Shown here one piece after another: positions 17,011 to 25,680 of a DNA stretch of 64,000 nt (position 1 is the stretch's first letter; each line of letters starts with the position of its first letter). The notes under the pieces were generated by a model. That model worked only from the letters and a program-made list of their open reading frames with translations, was not told the origin of the DNA and did no database searches. This stretch comes from Sphingorhabdus sp. EL138 (GTDB lineage: Bacteria > Pseudomonadota > Alphaproteobacteria > Sphingomonadales > Sphingomonadaceae), in assembly GCF_945882965.1 (NCBI RefSeq), contig NZ_CAMCWY010000013.1:18425-82424 (forward strand), given 5' to 3'. Both the position numbers and the translations under genes were made by a program.

Positions 17011-18330
17011 GTTTTTCGCCCGTACGCGCCAGATGATATTGCCGACGTCATCGCTGACCAACAAGGCCCCATCCTTTGCCATCGCCAGCATCGTCGGGCG
17101 ACCTTGCGCATTGCCATCCCTGTCCAAAAAGCCTGTGAGGACATTGACTGGCTTGCCGGCAGGTTCGCCCTTTGCAAAGGGAACGAAGATCACATCATAG
17201 CCCGACACAGGCTTGCGGTTCCACGACCCATGGCGGGCAACAAACGCCCCTTCGGTCAGGCTAGCACCCAGCTTGCCGTCATAGCCAAAGGCCAAGCCAA
17301 GCGGCGCTGTATGCGCGCCAAGTGCATAGTCCGGACGGCGTTCATATTCGCGCTTTGCCGGCTTTGGCGGTGACACGCGGGCGTCGGTAAAACCGCCCCA
17401 ATAATGTTGCGGCCAACCATAATCGGCACCAAATTCAACGAGCGCCAGATAGTCAGGCACCATATCGGACCCGAGCATATCACGTTCGTTTACCACGCTC
17501 CACAAACGACCAGATTTATCCCAACCCAGACCAACGGGGTTACGCATCCCAATCGCATAGGGAATTTTCTTGTCCTTCGCGATGTCATATTCCAACACCA
17601 TGGCACGGCCGTTTTCGACCTCCATACCAAGCTCGCCAATATTGCTGTTCGACCCCACCGCGATGTAGATTTTTTTGCCATCGGGTGACGCGGCAAGATT
17701 GCGCGTCCAATGGTTGTTCGGCGCAACAGCGTTGAACTTTGTCAGCTCCTTACCCTTAACCGTAATTTTTGTGTCGCCTGGCTTATAGGGAAAGACGATC
17801 AAGCCATCGGTATTGGCAACATAGAGCTCCTCACCAATCAGGACCATACCAAATGGCGAATTCAGTCCCGTCAGGAACGGCGTTTTCAGTTCGGCCTTTC
17901 CATCACCATCGGCGTCCCGCAACAAGGTGATGCGGTTGGCAGAGGGGACATCCGCACCCGCCTTGCCCATCAGCCATTTCATCACGAAACCCTCAATACC
18001 GCCAGCTTCGCGCGCTGGCGAATTTGTCTCGGCCACCAAAACGTCGCCATTGGGCAGCGTGTATACATTGCGCGGGTGGTCGAGACCGTCTGCAAAGCGT
18101 TCAACGATAAGACCCGGCGCGGCAATCGGTGCCTCGCCAGCTTGCCAGCGATCGACCTCCGCTATCTTTATGGTCGGGAAAATCTGCGGGCGCGGCGCGG
18201 TAATTTCGGGCGAAGCACCGGTAACCGCATCAAGCGAAAGTTTGGCAACATCGGGCCGGGTAATGTACCAAGTACCGGCAAGCGCCAGAACAATGACGAT
18301 TAAAACGATGTTGCGCACGTGTTTCCACAT
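17008..18330 (-). CDS. PQQ-dependent sugar dehydrogenase-like protein (sorbosone dehydrogenase family)
   Basis: A soluble-glucose/sorbosone-dehydrogenase-type six-bladed beta-propeller of 440 residues. An uncleaved N-terminal membrane helix (about residues 7-23) anchors it to the periplasmic side. Typical repeats are visible: GLDHPRNVYTLPNGDVLVAE, LNSPFGMVLIGEELYVANTDGL, YAIGMRNPVGLGWDK and GSWNRKPVSGYDV. The enzyme family oxidises sugars or aldehydes using PQQ, but the substrate cannot be predicted and no PQQ biosynthesis genes lie nearby. A small membrane protein gene 12 bp upstream is probably in the same operon. Its TAG stop lies in the terminal repeat of the adjacent inverted-repeat element. 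Confidence 0.85.
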   Translation of the reverse strand: MWKHVRNIVLIVIVLALAGTWYITRPDVAKLSLDAVTGASPEITAPRPQIFPTIKIAEVDRWQAGEAPIAAPGLIVERFADGLDHPRNVYTLPNGDVLVAETNSPAREAGGIEGFVMKWLMGKAGADVPSANRITLLRDADGDGKAELKTPFLTGLNSPFGMVLIGEELYVANTDGLIVFPYKPGDTKITVKGKELTKFNAVAPNNHWTRNLAASPDGKKIYIAVGSNSNIGELGMEVENGRAMVLEYDIAKDKKIPYAIGMRNPVGLGWDKSGRLWSVVNERDMLGSDMVPDYLALVEFGADYGWPQHYWGGFTDARVSPPKPAKREYERRPDYALGAHTAPLGLAFGYDGKLGASLTEGAFVARHGSWNRKPVSGYDVIFVPFAKGEPAGKPVNVLTGFLDRDGNAQGRPTMLAMAKDGALLVSDDVGNIIWRVRAKN

Positions 18331-18342
18331 ATGATTTATCCC

Positions 18343-18525
18343 TTAACGACGTTTGCGATCCATGAGCCAAATCAGCACTGCGATAATAATACCGACTGCC
18401 ATGCCGATGACTGTCCCAGCAGAGGCCTGATCCATGGCGACGCCAAAAATGGCCCCGATTAATAGCCCGAAGGCGATGAAGATGCCGCCGGCAAAGCGGG
18501 GCGGACTGTTTTCTGTTCCGGACAT
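18343..18525 (-). CDS. Small two-helix membrane protein
   Basis: A 60-residue protein with two predicted membrane helices (about residues 10-27 and 34-51) and a short basic tail ending DRKRR. The glycine-rich first helix resembles other small sphingomonad inner-membrane proteins; no function is known. The start at 18525 follows a strong AAGGGGG ribosome binding site. It lies just upstream of the sugar dehydrogenase gene on the same strand and is likely cotranscribed with it. Confidence 0.7.
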   Translation of the reverse strand: MSGTENSPPRFAGGIFIAFGLLIGAIFGVAMDQASAGTVIGMAVGIIIAVLIWLMDRKRR

Positions 18526-18649
18526 ATGCCCCCTTTGCCACCAACTATGATGCCCAAGCAAGCGCGATGTTTATCTGTCATATACGCTAACATATTGCTT
18601 TGCAGTTGGCCGATTGGTCAAGGCTACAAAAACCGGGGCCGAACTTCCG

Positions 18650-18810
18650 TCATCCAATGACAGCAACGGCAGCGGCATAGGATTTGAAATAATATTCTAC
18701 ATCCGCCTGTGTTCGCGCCGCTTCACCAAACATGGCACAAGCACTTCGGCTTCAGACTTGCGATGATAGGGCCGGATGGACAAGCGAGCGGTTTCGAGCG
18801 ATGCGTTCAT
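18650..18810 (-). pseudogene. Possible frameshifted GNAT acetyltransferase remnant
   Basis: On the minus strand an ATG at 18810 opens a peptide beginning LETARLSIRPY, which looks like the N-terminus of a GNAT acetyltransferase. That frame ends at 18697. An overlapping frame then continues with MFGEAARTQADVEYYF and stops at 18650. The two pieces could be one decayed gene split by a frameshift. The match is short and the core acetyl-CoA motif is not present, so this is only a suggestion. Confidence 0.25.
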
Positions 18811-18860
18811 AGCAGCACTTTGCCGGATAAAGCGGTGGCAGACAAGTTTCAGTGGTAACG

Positions 18861-18889
18861 AAAAAGCCAGCCTTCTTCAGAAGACTGGC
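18861..18889 (-). terminator. Rho-independent terminator
   Basis: On the minus strand GCCAG and CTTC pair with GAAG and CTGGC around a TGAA loop, with one mismatch, followed by TTTTT. It stands about 100 bp after the glycine-zipper gene. Confidence 0.65.
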
Positions 18890-18992
18890 CTTAGCGTCAG
18901 AGCCTAATGATATAGGGCGAAACCTGAATGCGGCTTCTGCCCGGCGCTTAACAAGGTTAAGGAGCGGCGCCGGGCAAAATTTGTTAAGCTTG

Positions 18993-19358
18993 TTAGCGAT
19001 AGCGACGGCAGTTATTGTCCGCCTTGTCGATGGCACGCCCCGCCAAGGCACCGACGGCTGCACCAATGATGCTGCCTTCGGTCTTGTTGCCGCGACGTGC
19101 GACTTCGTTACCAAGCAAACCACCTGCAACCGCACCGATTATGGTGCCGCCTGTACCCTTGTCGCAACGCGCGTTATTGCGGTAATTATTATTACGATAA
19201 GCACGTTCAGCACGTCGGTCATAGCTGGCCTGACGATCATCACGGCTGTAATAGCCGTCATTATAATGTTCGCGCGCCATCGCTGGCGCTGCCGAAAATC
19301 CGGTTACAGCCGTGGTGGCAAGGACCAGTGCGCCGATGCTTTTCTTCAAATGTGTCAT
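18993..19358 (-). CDS. Secreted glycine-zipper 2TM-domain protein
   Basis: A 121-residue exported protein. The signal peptide spans about residues 1-28 and ends at PAMA. A linker rich in Tyr, Arg, Asp and Asn follows. The C-terminal glycine-zipper 2TM domain has two helices with small-residue spacing (GTIIGAVAGGLLGNEVA and GSIIGAAVGALAGRAI). Such proteins insert in the outer membrane or associate with the envelope; a precise role is unknown. The ATG at 19358 follows GGAG at good spacing, so the longer frame upstream is rejected. It is transcribed divergently from the esterase-like gene. Confidence 0.82.
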   Translation of the reverse strand: MTHLKKSIGALVLATTAVTGFSAAPAMAREHYNDGYYSRDDRQASYDRRAERAYRNNNYRNNARCDKGTGGTIIGAVAGGLLGNEVARRGNKTEGSIIGAAVGALAGRAIDKADNNCRRYR

Positions 19359-19521
19359 TTTCGATACTCCATGTTTTTTCAGCTTCGGCGCGCGTGCAGC
19401 AAATCGGCGATTTGTTTTGCTATCGATTGCCTTATGCACAGCCGCTATTGCACCGAAGCTGAATGCGATTGTTATCGTTCGTTCATCTATCGGCGCAGAA
19501 AAAGGAATGGTTGGGAGTGTC

Positions 19522-20547
19522 ATGACGGCAAGGATGAAACGTCTCGCGCTTGGTATCATCTTGGCGGTGCTCACCGTTGGCGGCGTTCGCACGATCTATC
19601 CTAACGACAGCCAAGACATAAAAGTGCGACGACTTGCCCTCAATCCCGATAACCCCGCCCAAGGGCAGGTAGGCGCTCTGGAATTTATCGCGGCATGGGA
19701 ATTACGCAGCCGCAACGAGGATTTTGGAGGGATTTCAGCACTAGTTTCTGTGGGAAATAATCATTTTGTCGGGATTGGCGATAAAGCGACTGTCATTGGC
19801 TTCACATTGACCAAACATGGACGGATAGATGATTCTTTCATCGCGCCGCTGCCAAATTTGCACGGCCCGAATGTAAGTTACAAAGACCGCGATAGTGAGG
19901 CACTGGCTTATGATCGCGATAGCGGCCAATATTGGGTCAGTTTTGAGGGCAAGCACGCGATCCGGCGCTATTCAGTATCCTTTGCCCAACAAACGGGAAC
20001 GATACGGCCCGCAATATTGCAGAATTTGCCCCGCAACAAAGGCGCGGAGAGCATGGTCCGCCTGCACGATGGCCGGTTTATCATTATCGCCGAGAGCCTT
20101 GACGATGAAATACACAGCGCATGGCTATTTTCTGGCGACCCAATTGAAAGCGCCACCACCACAACGCCTTTCAAATTCCATCCGCCCGCTGGCTACCGCG
20201 TGACTGATGCTGTGCAACTGCCCGACGGGCGAATCGTCCTTCTCAATCGCGCCATCGGGTTTCTGCGGGGCTTTTCGGCCAAGGTGTCGCTCTTAAGTTT
20301 CGAAAGCATACAGGGCATAGGGCGCGACAGCATGCTTTCGGCGGACGTGATTGCGTCGCTGGCGCCCCCATTGCTCGTCGACAATATGGAGGGGATTGCC
20401 GTCACCAGCGATGGCGACAAGCTGTTCCTCTGGCTGATCTCGGACAATAATTTCACCCTGTTACAGCGGACGATATTGATGCAGTTTCGTCTGCCTCATC
20501 AACCCGACAGCAAAAAGCCGGAGGCATATACTGCCCCCGGCTTATGA
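19522..20547 (+). CDS. Esterase-like activity of phytase family protein
   Basis: A 341-residue exported or membrane-anchored protein with an N-terminal hydrophobic segment (about residues 6-22). The body matches the 'esterase-like activity of phytase' domain, a beta-propeller-like family with motifs GGISALVSVGNNHFVGIGDKA, DSEALAYDRDSGQYWVSFEG and VDNMEGIAVTSDGD. The reaction is not established. The ATG at 19522 is preceded by GGGAG. The final codons coincide with a terminator hairpin that serves the convergent rpmB gene, so the C-terminus (KKPEAYTAPGL) is partly dictated by that structure. Confidence 0.8.
   Translation: MTARMKRLALGIILAVLTVGGVRTIYPNDSQDIKVRRLALNPDNPAQGQVGALEFIAAWELRSRNEDFGGISALVSVGNNHFVGIGDKATVIGFTLTKHGRIDDSFIAPLPNLHGPNVSYKDRDSEALAYDRDSGQYWVSFEGKHAIRRYSVSFAQQTGTIRPAILQNLPRNKGAESMVRLHDGRFIIIAESLDDEIHSAWLFSGDPIESATTTTPFKFHPPAGYRVTDAVQLPDGRIVLLNRAIGFLRGFSAKVSLLSFESIQGIGRDSMLSADVIASLAPPLLVDNMEGIAVTSDGDKLFLWLISDNNFTLLQRTILMQFRLPHQPDSKKPEAYTAPGL
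20512..20542 (-). terminator. rpmB terminator, inside the neighbouring coding sequence
   Basis: On the minus strand AGCCGG pairs with CCGGCT around a GC-rich internal loop and is followed by a T run. It lies 44 bp after the rpmB stop and within the last codons of the convergent esterase-like gene. Confidence 0.65.
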
Positions 20548-20585
20548 TTCGCCTGAGCAAAAGGCCGCGTCAGCAGCCTAAAGCT

Positions 20586-20876
20586 TCACGCCGCAGCTTT
20601 ATGCTTCTTGGCGATTTCTTTTTTCACTTTGCGCGCATTGGTCGAAAGCTTCTCGTCTGAAGTCTTCAACAACCAATTGTCGAGGCCACCAACATGTTCA
20701 ACCGACCGCAGACCGTGGGTCGACACGCGGAACTTGTAGCCTTGCTCAAGCGAGTCCGACAACAACGTCACATTCTGCAGATTCGGCAGGAATGTGCGCT
20801 TCGTCTTGTTGTTGGCGTGGCTCACATTGTTGCCGACCAGACGGCCTTTACCGGTGAGTTCGCAGATGCGCGCCAT
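20586..20876 (-). CDS. rpmB: 50S ribosomal protein L28
   Basis: Large-subunit ribosomal protein bL28, 96 residues. It begins [12 protein letters not shown] and shows the conserved [14 protein letters not shown] and FLPNLQ segments. The alphaproteobacterial C-terminal extension is lysine- and alanine-rich. The ATG at 20876 gives the standard N-terminus; the longer upstream frame is not conserved. It is monocistronic, with its own terminator downstream. Confidence 0.97.
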   Translation of the reverse strand: MARICELTGKGRLVGNNVSHANNKTKRTFLPNLQNVTLLSDSLEQGYKFRVSTHGLRSVEHVGGLDNWLLKTSDEKLSTNARKVKKEIAKKHKAAA

Positions 20877-21007
20877 GATATATGTCCTGTATAAAATGAG
20901 TGTATGCGGAATCACTGACCCGCGAAAGTCGCTGCCTCTAACCTTCCACACCGAAAAGGTCAAGCCGATGTGTGGCCAAAAGGGGGAATCTGCGCTAGCA
21001 AAATCAC

Positions 21008-21463
21008 ATGTCCCTGACCAAAGCCCGCGAAATGATGCATGAAGCGCTCAATCTTGCCCGCGCAGCGGCTGCGCACGGTGAAGTGCCCGTTGGCGCAATC
21101 GTCGTCAAGGACGGCGTCATTATCGGGCGCGGGTCGAACCGCCCGATGGAAAGCCATGACCCCACCGCGCATGCCGAAATCATCGCCATTCGTGCGGCGG
21201 CGGCGTATCTTGGCAATGACCGCCTCACCGGATGCGACCTGTGGGTAACGCTAGAGCCCTGCGCGATGTGTGCAGGCGCGATTGCCCATGCCCGCATAGT
21301 GCGGCTCTATTATGGCGCTGACGATGCAAAGGGCGGCGCTGTGGCGCATGGTCCGCGTTTGTTTGAACACGCGACGCTACACCATAGGCCGGAGGTGTAT
21401 GCCGGCATCGCAGCAGAGGAATCTGCGGCCTTGCTCAAAAATTTCTTTGCGGAACGCCGTTAA
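21008..21463 (+). CDS. tadA: Nucleoside deaminase, tRNA adenosine-34 deaminase type
   Basis: A zinc-dependent cytidine/adenosine deaminase-fold protein of 151 residues. It has the HAE motif at 55-57 (Glu57 proton shuttle) and PCAMCAGA at 84-91 with zinc ligands Cys85 and Cys88. The length and the [20 protein letters not shown] segment fit TadA, which converts A34 to inosine in tRNA-Arg. A related guanine deaminase is less likely. It converges with the dienelactone hydrolase gene, overlapping by 4 bp. Confidence 0.92.
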   Translation: MSLTKAREMMHEALNLARAAAAHGEVPVGAIVVKDGVIIGRGSNRPMESHDPTAHAEIIAIRAAAAYLGNDRLTGCDLWVTLEPCAMCAGAIAHARIVRLYYGADDAKGGAVAHGPRLFEHATLHHRPEVYAGIAAEESAALLKNFFAERR

Positions 21464-22365
21464 CGCAGATTTTTCCCGAAAAACGCAAGCGTTCGGGCCC
21501 AAGACAATTCTGCCGCCTGTGTGTCGAAACGCGGCGTGCTGTCATTGTGAAAACCATGCTGCGTGCCGAGGTAGAAATGCACCTGAAACCGTTTCTGCTT
21601 TGCAATGAGCGCGGCCTGATAGGGCAACCAACCGGCATTAATCCGTTCGTCCACCTCGGCATAATGGACAAGCAAAGGCGCGTTAATCGCGGGCACTTCT
21701 TCCACTCGGGGCTGGCGACCATAATAAGGCACCGATGCCGCCATTTCGGGATAGGCCACCGCCAGCGCATTGCACACGCCGCCGCCATAACAAAACCCAA
21801 CTGCGCCCACCTTGCCCGTGCTTTCGGGATGATCGCGCAGATATTCAAAGCTGGCAAAGAAATCCTCCAGCAACTTGGCCGGATTTAGCTTCGCCTGATA
21901 TTCCCGGCCCGTTTCATCATTGCCGGGATAGCCGCCAACGGAGGAAAGGCCATCAGGACCAAGCGCCGTATAGCCCGCCTTGGCCAAACGCCGGACCACA
22001 TCCTCAATGTAGGGGTTAAGCCCACGATTTTCGTGGATCACAAGAACGGTCGGCAACTTGCCCTTGGCCTTTGCGGGTTTGGCCAGCAAGCCATTGATGC
22101 TGCCATGGCCGTCGGGACTTGGCACCGTCACGCGAGACGTGATGATCGCGGGGTCATCCGCTTTAACTTGCTGCGCCAGCGCGTAATCAGGCTTGAGCTG
22201 ATTGAGAATCATCAGGCCCGTAACACCAGCCGCCGCAAATTTACCCGCCTCGCGAATAAATTCGCGCTTGGTCAGCTTGCCATGGACATAGCCATCAAAA
22301 ATTTCGAGAGTATAGGGATGAAAGTCGCTGGCCTTCATACGGGTTGGCGTATCGGGTTGCGTCAT
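21460..22365 (-). CDS. Dienelactone hydrolase family protein
   Basis: An alpha/beta hydrolase of 301 residues in the dienelactone hydrolase family. The nucleophile is Cys192 in GFCYGGG, with Asp239 (AEVDERIN) and His270 (TQHGFHND). A ~65-residue N-terminal extension includes KREFIREAG followed by a hydrophobic stretch, resembling a Tat-type or membrane-anchored signal region, so an exported form is possible. AAGGA stands 8 nt before the start. It lies 10 bp downstream of a LytTR response regulator gene and is almost certainly in that operon. The natural substrate is unknown. Confidence 0.88.
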   Translation of the reverse strand: MTQPDTPTRMKASDFHPYTLEIFDGYVHGKLTKREFIREAGKFAAAGVTGLMILNQLKPDYALAQQVKADDPAIITSRVTVPSPDGHGSINGLLAKPAKAKGKLPTVLVIHENRGLNPYIEDVVRRLAKAGYTALGPDGLSSVGGYPGNDETGREYQAKLNPAKLLEDFFASFEYLRDHPESTGKVGAVGFCYGGGVCNALAVAYPEMAASVPYYGRQPRVEEVPAINAPLLVHYAEVDERINAGWLPYQAALIAKQKRFQVHFYLGTQHGFHNDSTPRFDTQAAELSWARTLAFFGKNLR

Positions 22366-22375
22366 GCCTATGTCC

Positions 22376-23176
22376 TTAATATACGAACCGGGCGACTACA
22401 TCGCGATATGACCGGCTAACCTTCACCTGCGCGCCCGATTCCAGCACCAAAAAGCATTCGCCATTGGTATGCGGCTTAACCTGACGGACCTGATCCAAAT
22501 TGACGATCGTAGAACGGTGCACCCGTTGGAAGGTTCGCGGGTCCAAGCGTTTTTCCAAATCCTTCATTGTCTCGCGCAGGATCAGCGAGTTATCGGCGGT
22601 GTAAATGCACATATAATCGCCCGCCGCATCAATCCGTTCAATGCTTTCAACATCGACACGGAAAATCTGGCCGCGATCCTTAATATTTATCAGCTTTTCA
22701 AAGCGGGTGGATGCCACATCGTCATCCAATGACCCCAAATTGTCCGCCGCATTTGGCGCGACTTCGTTGATAACCGTTCGCAGGCGGTCGAGTTCTTCCG
22801 ATGTCCGCTTGTCGGACAGCCTGCCGCGCACGCGGTCCATGGTATCGGCCAGCCGTTCGGGTTCCACCGGTTTCATCAAATAATCGATGGCCTGCGCCTC
22901 AAACGCCTTGATGGCATGTTCGGAATAGGCGGTCACAAATACGAACAAGGGCGGGTCGATATCCATCACCCCCTGCACAACCGAAAAGCCATCAAATCCG
23001 GGCATTTGAATATCCAGGAAGACCAAGTCCGGTTTTAACGTCTTGATCTTGCGAATGGCCTCACGACCATTGCTGCAGATGGCCACAATTTCGATATCGT
23101 CAAAAGGTTGAAGCCGTAATTCGAGACCCTGAATAGCCAGCTTTTCATCGTCTACCAATATTGTACGAATGCTCAT
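22376..23176 (-). CDS. LytTR-type response regulator
   Basis: A two-component response regulator of 266 residues. The receiver domain (1-~120) has Asp9/Asp10, the phosphoacceptor Asp55 in LVFLDIQMPG, and the conserved Lys in YLMKPV. The C-terminal LytTR DNA-binding domain (about 165-266) contains RVHRSTIVNLDQV. It is coupled to the sensor kinase by a 4-bp overlap (ATGA). LytTR regulators bind short direct repeats upstream of target promoters; the targets cannot be named here. Confidence 0.94.
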   Translation of the reverse strand: MSIRTILVDDEKLAIQGLELRLQPFDDIEIVAICSNGREAIRKIKTLKPDLVFLDIQMPGFDGFSVVQGVMDIDPPLFVFVTAYSEHAIKAFEAQAIDYLMKPVEPERLADTMDRVRGRLSDKRTSEELDRLRTVINEVAPNAADNLGSLDDDVASTRFEKLINIKDRGQIFRVDVESIERIDAAGDYMCIYTADNSLILRETMKDLEKRLDPRTFQRVHRSTIVNLDQVRQVKPHTNGECFLVLESGAQVKVSRSYRDVVARFVY

Positions 23177-24309
23177 GCGGATATTTTTCCTTGCCGTTGC
23201 GCCCCCGCTTGATTGCCTTCCCCTGCTGTAATCCTGCTTTGATACGGGAGTTCCAACAAAACCTCAAATCCGCCCCCGGCTTTTACATAATGTTCAAAGC
23301 GTTGGTTCTCGCCATAGGCCTGCAACAAACGCTCACGCGTGTTCGCCATGCCGACACCTGTGGACAAGCTTTGGTCTTGTTGCCCCGGCTGCAAGCCCGG
23401 GCCAGTGTCCGAAACGGTGATCCGCACCCTTTGGCCGACGAGTTGAGCGGTCACAGAAATATCTGCGCCCTCTTCCTTCGGCGTCACGGCATATTTGATG
23501 GCATTTTCCACAAGTGGCTGAAGCAACAGCGACGGGACCAAGGCGTTTTCTACCGCAGGTTCGATGATGAAATATGTCCGCAAGCGTTCTTCAAACCGCA
23601 TTTTTTCAATATCGAGATACAGCTTTAGCGTCTCAATTTCCTGGGTCACCGGTACTTTTGCCGCAGCTTCGTTGATAAGCGTAAACCGCAAAAATGAGGA
23701 CAGCCGCGACAGCATGGCATTGGCTTGTTCCGTCTGTTTCAACAGCACTAAGGTCGAAATGCTATTCAATGTGTTGAAAAGGAAATGGGGGTTAAGCTGA
23801 TAGCGCAGCATCGTAAGCTGCGCGCTGGTCGCCTGCGCCTCCAACCGCATCATCTGGTCGGCTTGCTCTTCAGCGCGCACGAAATAATTGATGGCGTAAT
23901 ATAAAGCGGACCATGCACCAACAAGCAGGCTGTTCTTGAACAACGCGCCTAACAACAATTGGGCAAAGGGCGATTGGTCTGCACCCTCTCTGATCGTTTG
24001 AACAACCCATGTATCAATATACGCGTACAGCAAAGTTGCGCTCATGACCGCGAGTAAAGTCGTCCCCCAGGTTACAACTGGACGCTTTTCAATGACATAT
24101 CGGTATATAACCGATAGAATCAAGGTGACAGAATACCCAGTGACCGCAGAAATGAGCACTGGAACCAGAAAACTTAACGGCTGTCCGTTTGCAATAACCG
24201 TAACCGCATAGAGGGCAGTAGCGCCTCCCCAACCGGCCGAGTGCAAGTTCCAAAAAGCGCGGTTCTTGTCCGCGAAGAAGGGTTTATCCGAAAGCTCTAA
24301 TATGGCCAT
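23173..24309 (-). CDS. LytS/YehU-type sensor histidine kinase
   Basis: An inner-membrane histidine kinase of 378 residues. The N-terminal half has about four hydrophobic helices (from ~30 to ~140). The dimerisation/phosphoacceptor segment is RYQLNPHFLFNTLNS with His175. The C-terminal ATPase domain has LLLQPLVENAIKYAV and DTGPGLQPG. No extracytoplasmic sensory domain of note is present, so the signal is probably membrane-derived. It is the first gene of the operon sensor-regulator-hydrolase and is divergent from the HD-domain gene. Confidence 0.93.
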   Translation of the reverse strand: MAILELSDKPFFADKNRAFWNLHSAGWGGATALYAVTVIANGQPLSFLVPVLISAVTGYSVTLILSVIYRYVIEKRPVVTWGTTLLAVMSATLLYAYIDTWVVQTIREGADQSPFAQLLLGALFKNSLLVGAWSALYYAINYFVRAEEQADQMMRLEAQATSAQLTMLRYQLNPHFLFNTLNSISTLVLLKQTEQANAMLSRLSSFLRFTLINEAAAKVPVTQEIETLKLYLDIEKMRFEERLRTYFIIEPAVENALVPSLLLQPLVENAIKYAVTPKEEGADISVTAQLVGQRVRITVSDTGPGLQPGQQDQSLSTGVGMANTRERLLQAYGENQRFEHYVKAGGGFEVLLELPYQSRITAGEGNQAGAQRQGKISA

Positions 24310-24398
24310 TTAATCGATCTAGCCGCATTTCGCGCGCTCATGAAGCCCTTGTTTCGTCTGCCAACGCTGTTAAACGTCGATAGCGAGAGGATAGCAGA

Positions 24399-24992
24399 AT
24401 GGACAGCCAAGAAGACCGCGCACAATTTCATGATATGTCGCAGAGCACGCAAGAGGATTGGCAAATCATCATGCGGCACAATATCCCGTTTTCGCAAGAT
24501 GGCGGACGGCGGATTTTGGAGCATTTGAAATTGCTTGATGGAGATTTTGGCGGATTTGCAGTCGACAGGCTGACGCACTCCTTACAAACCGCGACGCGCG
24601 CGCATCGTGATGGCCGGGATGAGGATTATGTCGTGATGGCGTTGCTGCATGACATTGGTGATACGCTGGGCGCGGCCAACCATCCGGACATCGCCGCTGC
24701 CATATTAAAGCCGTTCGTTTCGGAAAAGCTCCTTTGGATTGTGCAAAATCACGGAATTTTCCAAGGGCAGAATTTCTTCCACCATCTGGGCCTTGACCGC
24801 GACATGCGGGAGCAGTTTCGCGGGCATGAGTGGTTTGCCGATACCGAAGAGTTTATCGACAAATATGACTGCCCATCCTTTGATCCGGAGTATGACACGC
24901 TTCCGCTCTCATTTTTCGAACCGATGGTGATGAAGCTTTTCCGTAGCCCGCTCAATAGCATCTACAAGCGGGCGACAGAGGCCGTCGCTTAA
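24399..24992 (+). CDS. HD-domain phosphohydrolase-like protein
   Basis: A 197-residue metal-dependent HD-domain protein. Candidate metal ligands are His60 (RLTHSLQTA), His84-Asp85 (LLHDIGD) and His118 (VQNHGIF). The arrangement resembles the small mixed-valent di-iron HD proteins (PhnZ/inositol-oxygenase-like) as much as classical phosphohydrolases, so the reaction is open. The C-terminal signature DTLPLSFFEPMV is typical of a proteobacterial family of unknown role. It is divergent from the sensor kinase gene and is monocistronic. Confidence 0.8.
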   Translation: MDSQEDRAQFHDMSQSTQEDWQIIMRHNIPFSQDGGRRILEHLKLLDGDFGGFAVDRLTHSLQTATRAHRDGRDEDYVVMALLHDIGDTLGAANHPDIAAAILKPFVSEKLLWIVQNHGIFQGQNFFHHLGLDRDMREQFRGHEWFADTEEFIDKYDCPSFDPEYDTLPLSFFEPMVMKLFRSPLNSIYKRATEAVA

Positions 24993-25129
24993 ACCAGCCG
25001 GTTGCCCAGCGTGCTAATATTGCCAGCGTCCTTATAAACAGGGCCGTTGATGCTTATCTTTACAATATGTGGGTCAGCGCATCCTGAACAAAGCTGCACT
25101 TACGTACGCCTCCTCCAAAGGAAAATATC

Positions 25130-25255
25130 ATGGCCAAGAGCCAAAAGAAATCGAGCCGCGAAGTCCGCAAGCCAAAGGCCGAAAAGCCCAAAAAGCAAAA
25201 CGCCTCGAACCCATCAACAAAGGGCAATCCAGCGGGCTTAGCGACAAAAAGCTGA
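25130..25255 (+). CDS. 41-residue very basic small protein
   Basis: A short reading frame starting ATG at 25130, 8 nt after AAAGGA. It encodes 41 residues, with about a dozen lysines and two arginines, beginning MAKSQKKSSREVRKPKAEK and ending GLATKS. There is no hydrophobic segment. The composition recalls short disordered nucleic-acid-binding or ribosome-associated peptides. It stands alone, 137 bp after the HD gene. The function is unknown; the good ribosome binding site and biased composition argue that it is real. Confidence 0.6.
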   Translation: MAKSQKKSSREVRKPKAEKPKKQNASNPSTKGNPAGLATKS

Positions 25256-25680
25256 GGCTTTAATGTTCAGAGGCTGTATGGACAAAGCGGAGGGGCACCC
25301 AAAAGCCGCCGAGAACGCCTTCCGGCCAAACTACCCCAGCTTTTCCCAATCCCCGTCGTCCCAGCGAAGGCTGGGGCCCATCACGTCTGTCAGTCTCGCA
25401 CGATAGGCGACATAGGCTCCAGCCTGCGCTGGAGCGACGGTGCTTATGGGGGAGCGGATTTTGCCGGTATTTTTAGCAATTTTGGCGGCCGACATGAAAT
25501 GATCTCCTCAGCCCGCAAGCATCTGATTATGTGCCATGCTCAACGACAAATTTCGCTGTAATTTTATTACAAGACTTATGACGCGCTTCTGAAGCTTAAA
25601 CAAGTCGCGTCTGTAACTTGTTGCGACGACCATTGCTCCTGTGTAGCGTCGCGCGAAACATACAATATTCGGAGGATTGC
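25256..25680. other. 425-bp intergenic region
   Basis: It contains one copy of the ~86-bp palindromic repeat family (25354-25439) and the A/T-richer upstream region of the dicarboxylate carrier gene. No reading frame with a credible ribosome binding site was found. Confidence 0.6.
25354..25439. repeat. Palindromic intergenic repeat, copy 1
   Basis: The arms are CGTCGtCCCAGC-AGGCTGG at the left and CCAGCCT-GCTGG-GCGACG at the right, about 40 bp apart. The centre contains CCATCACGTCTGTC and AGGCGACATAGG. The whole sequence aligns with the reverse complement of the copy at 54423-54509, including the centre, so the two are members of one family in opposite orientation. Confidence 0.75.

Larger units (their letters stand above)
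18526..18992. other. 467-bp intergenic region
   Basis: The region holds no intact gene. It contains a possible acetyltransferase remnant (18650-18810), a terminator for the glycine-zipper gene (18861-18889), and a second G/C-rich hairpin (GCCCGGCGC pairing with GCGCCGGGC, about 18936-18975). Nothing else was recognised. Confidence 0.6.

Noticed and set aside
18752..19135. Minus-strand frame of 127 residues
   Set aside because: It covers a terminator and part of the glycine-zipper gene in another frame, and has no family features.
19312..19521. Upstream extension of the esterase-like gene
   Set aside because: It overlaps the glycine-zipper gene start on the opposite strand and is not signal-like; the ATG at 19522 has a ribosome binding site and hydrophobic N-terminus.
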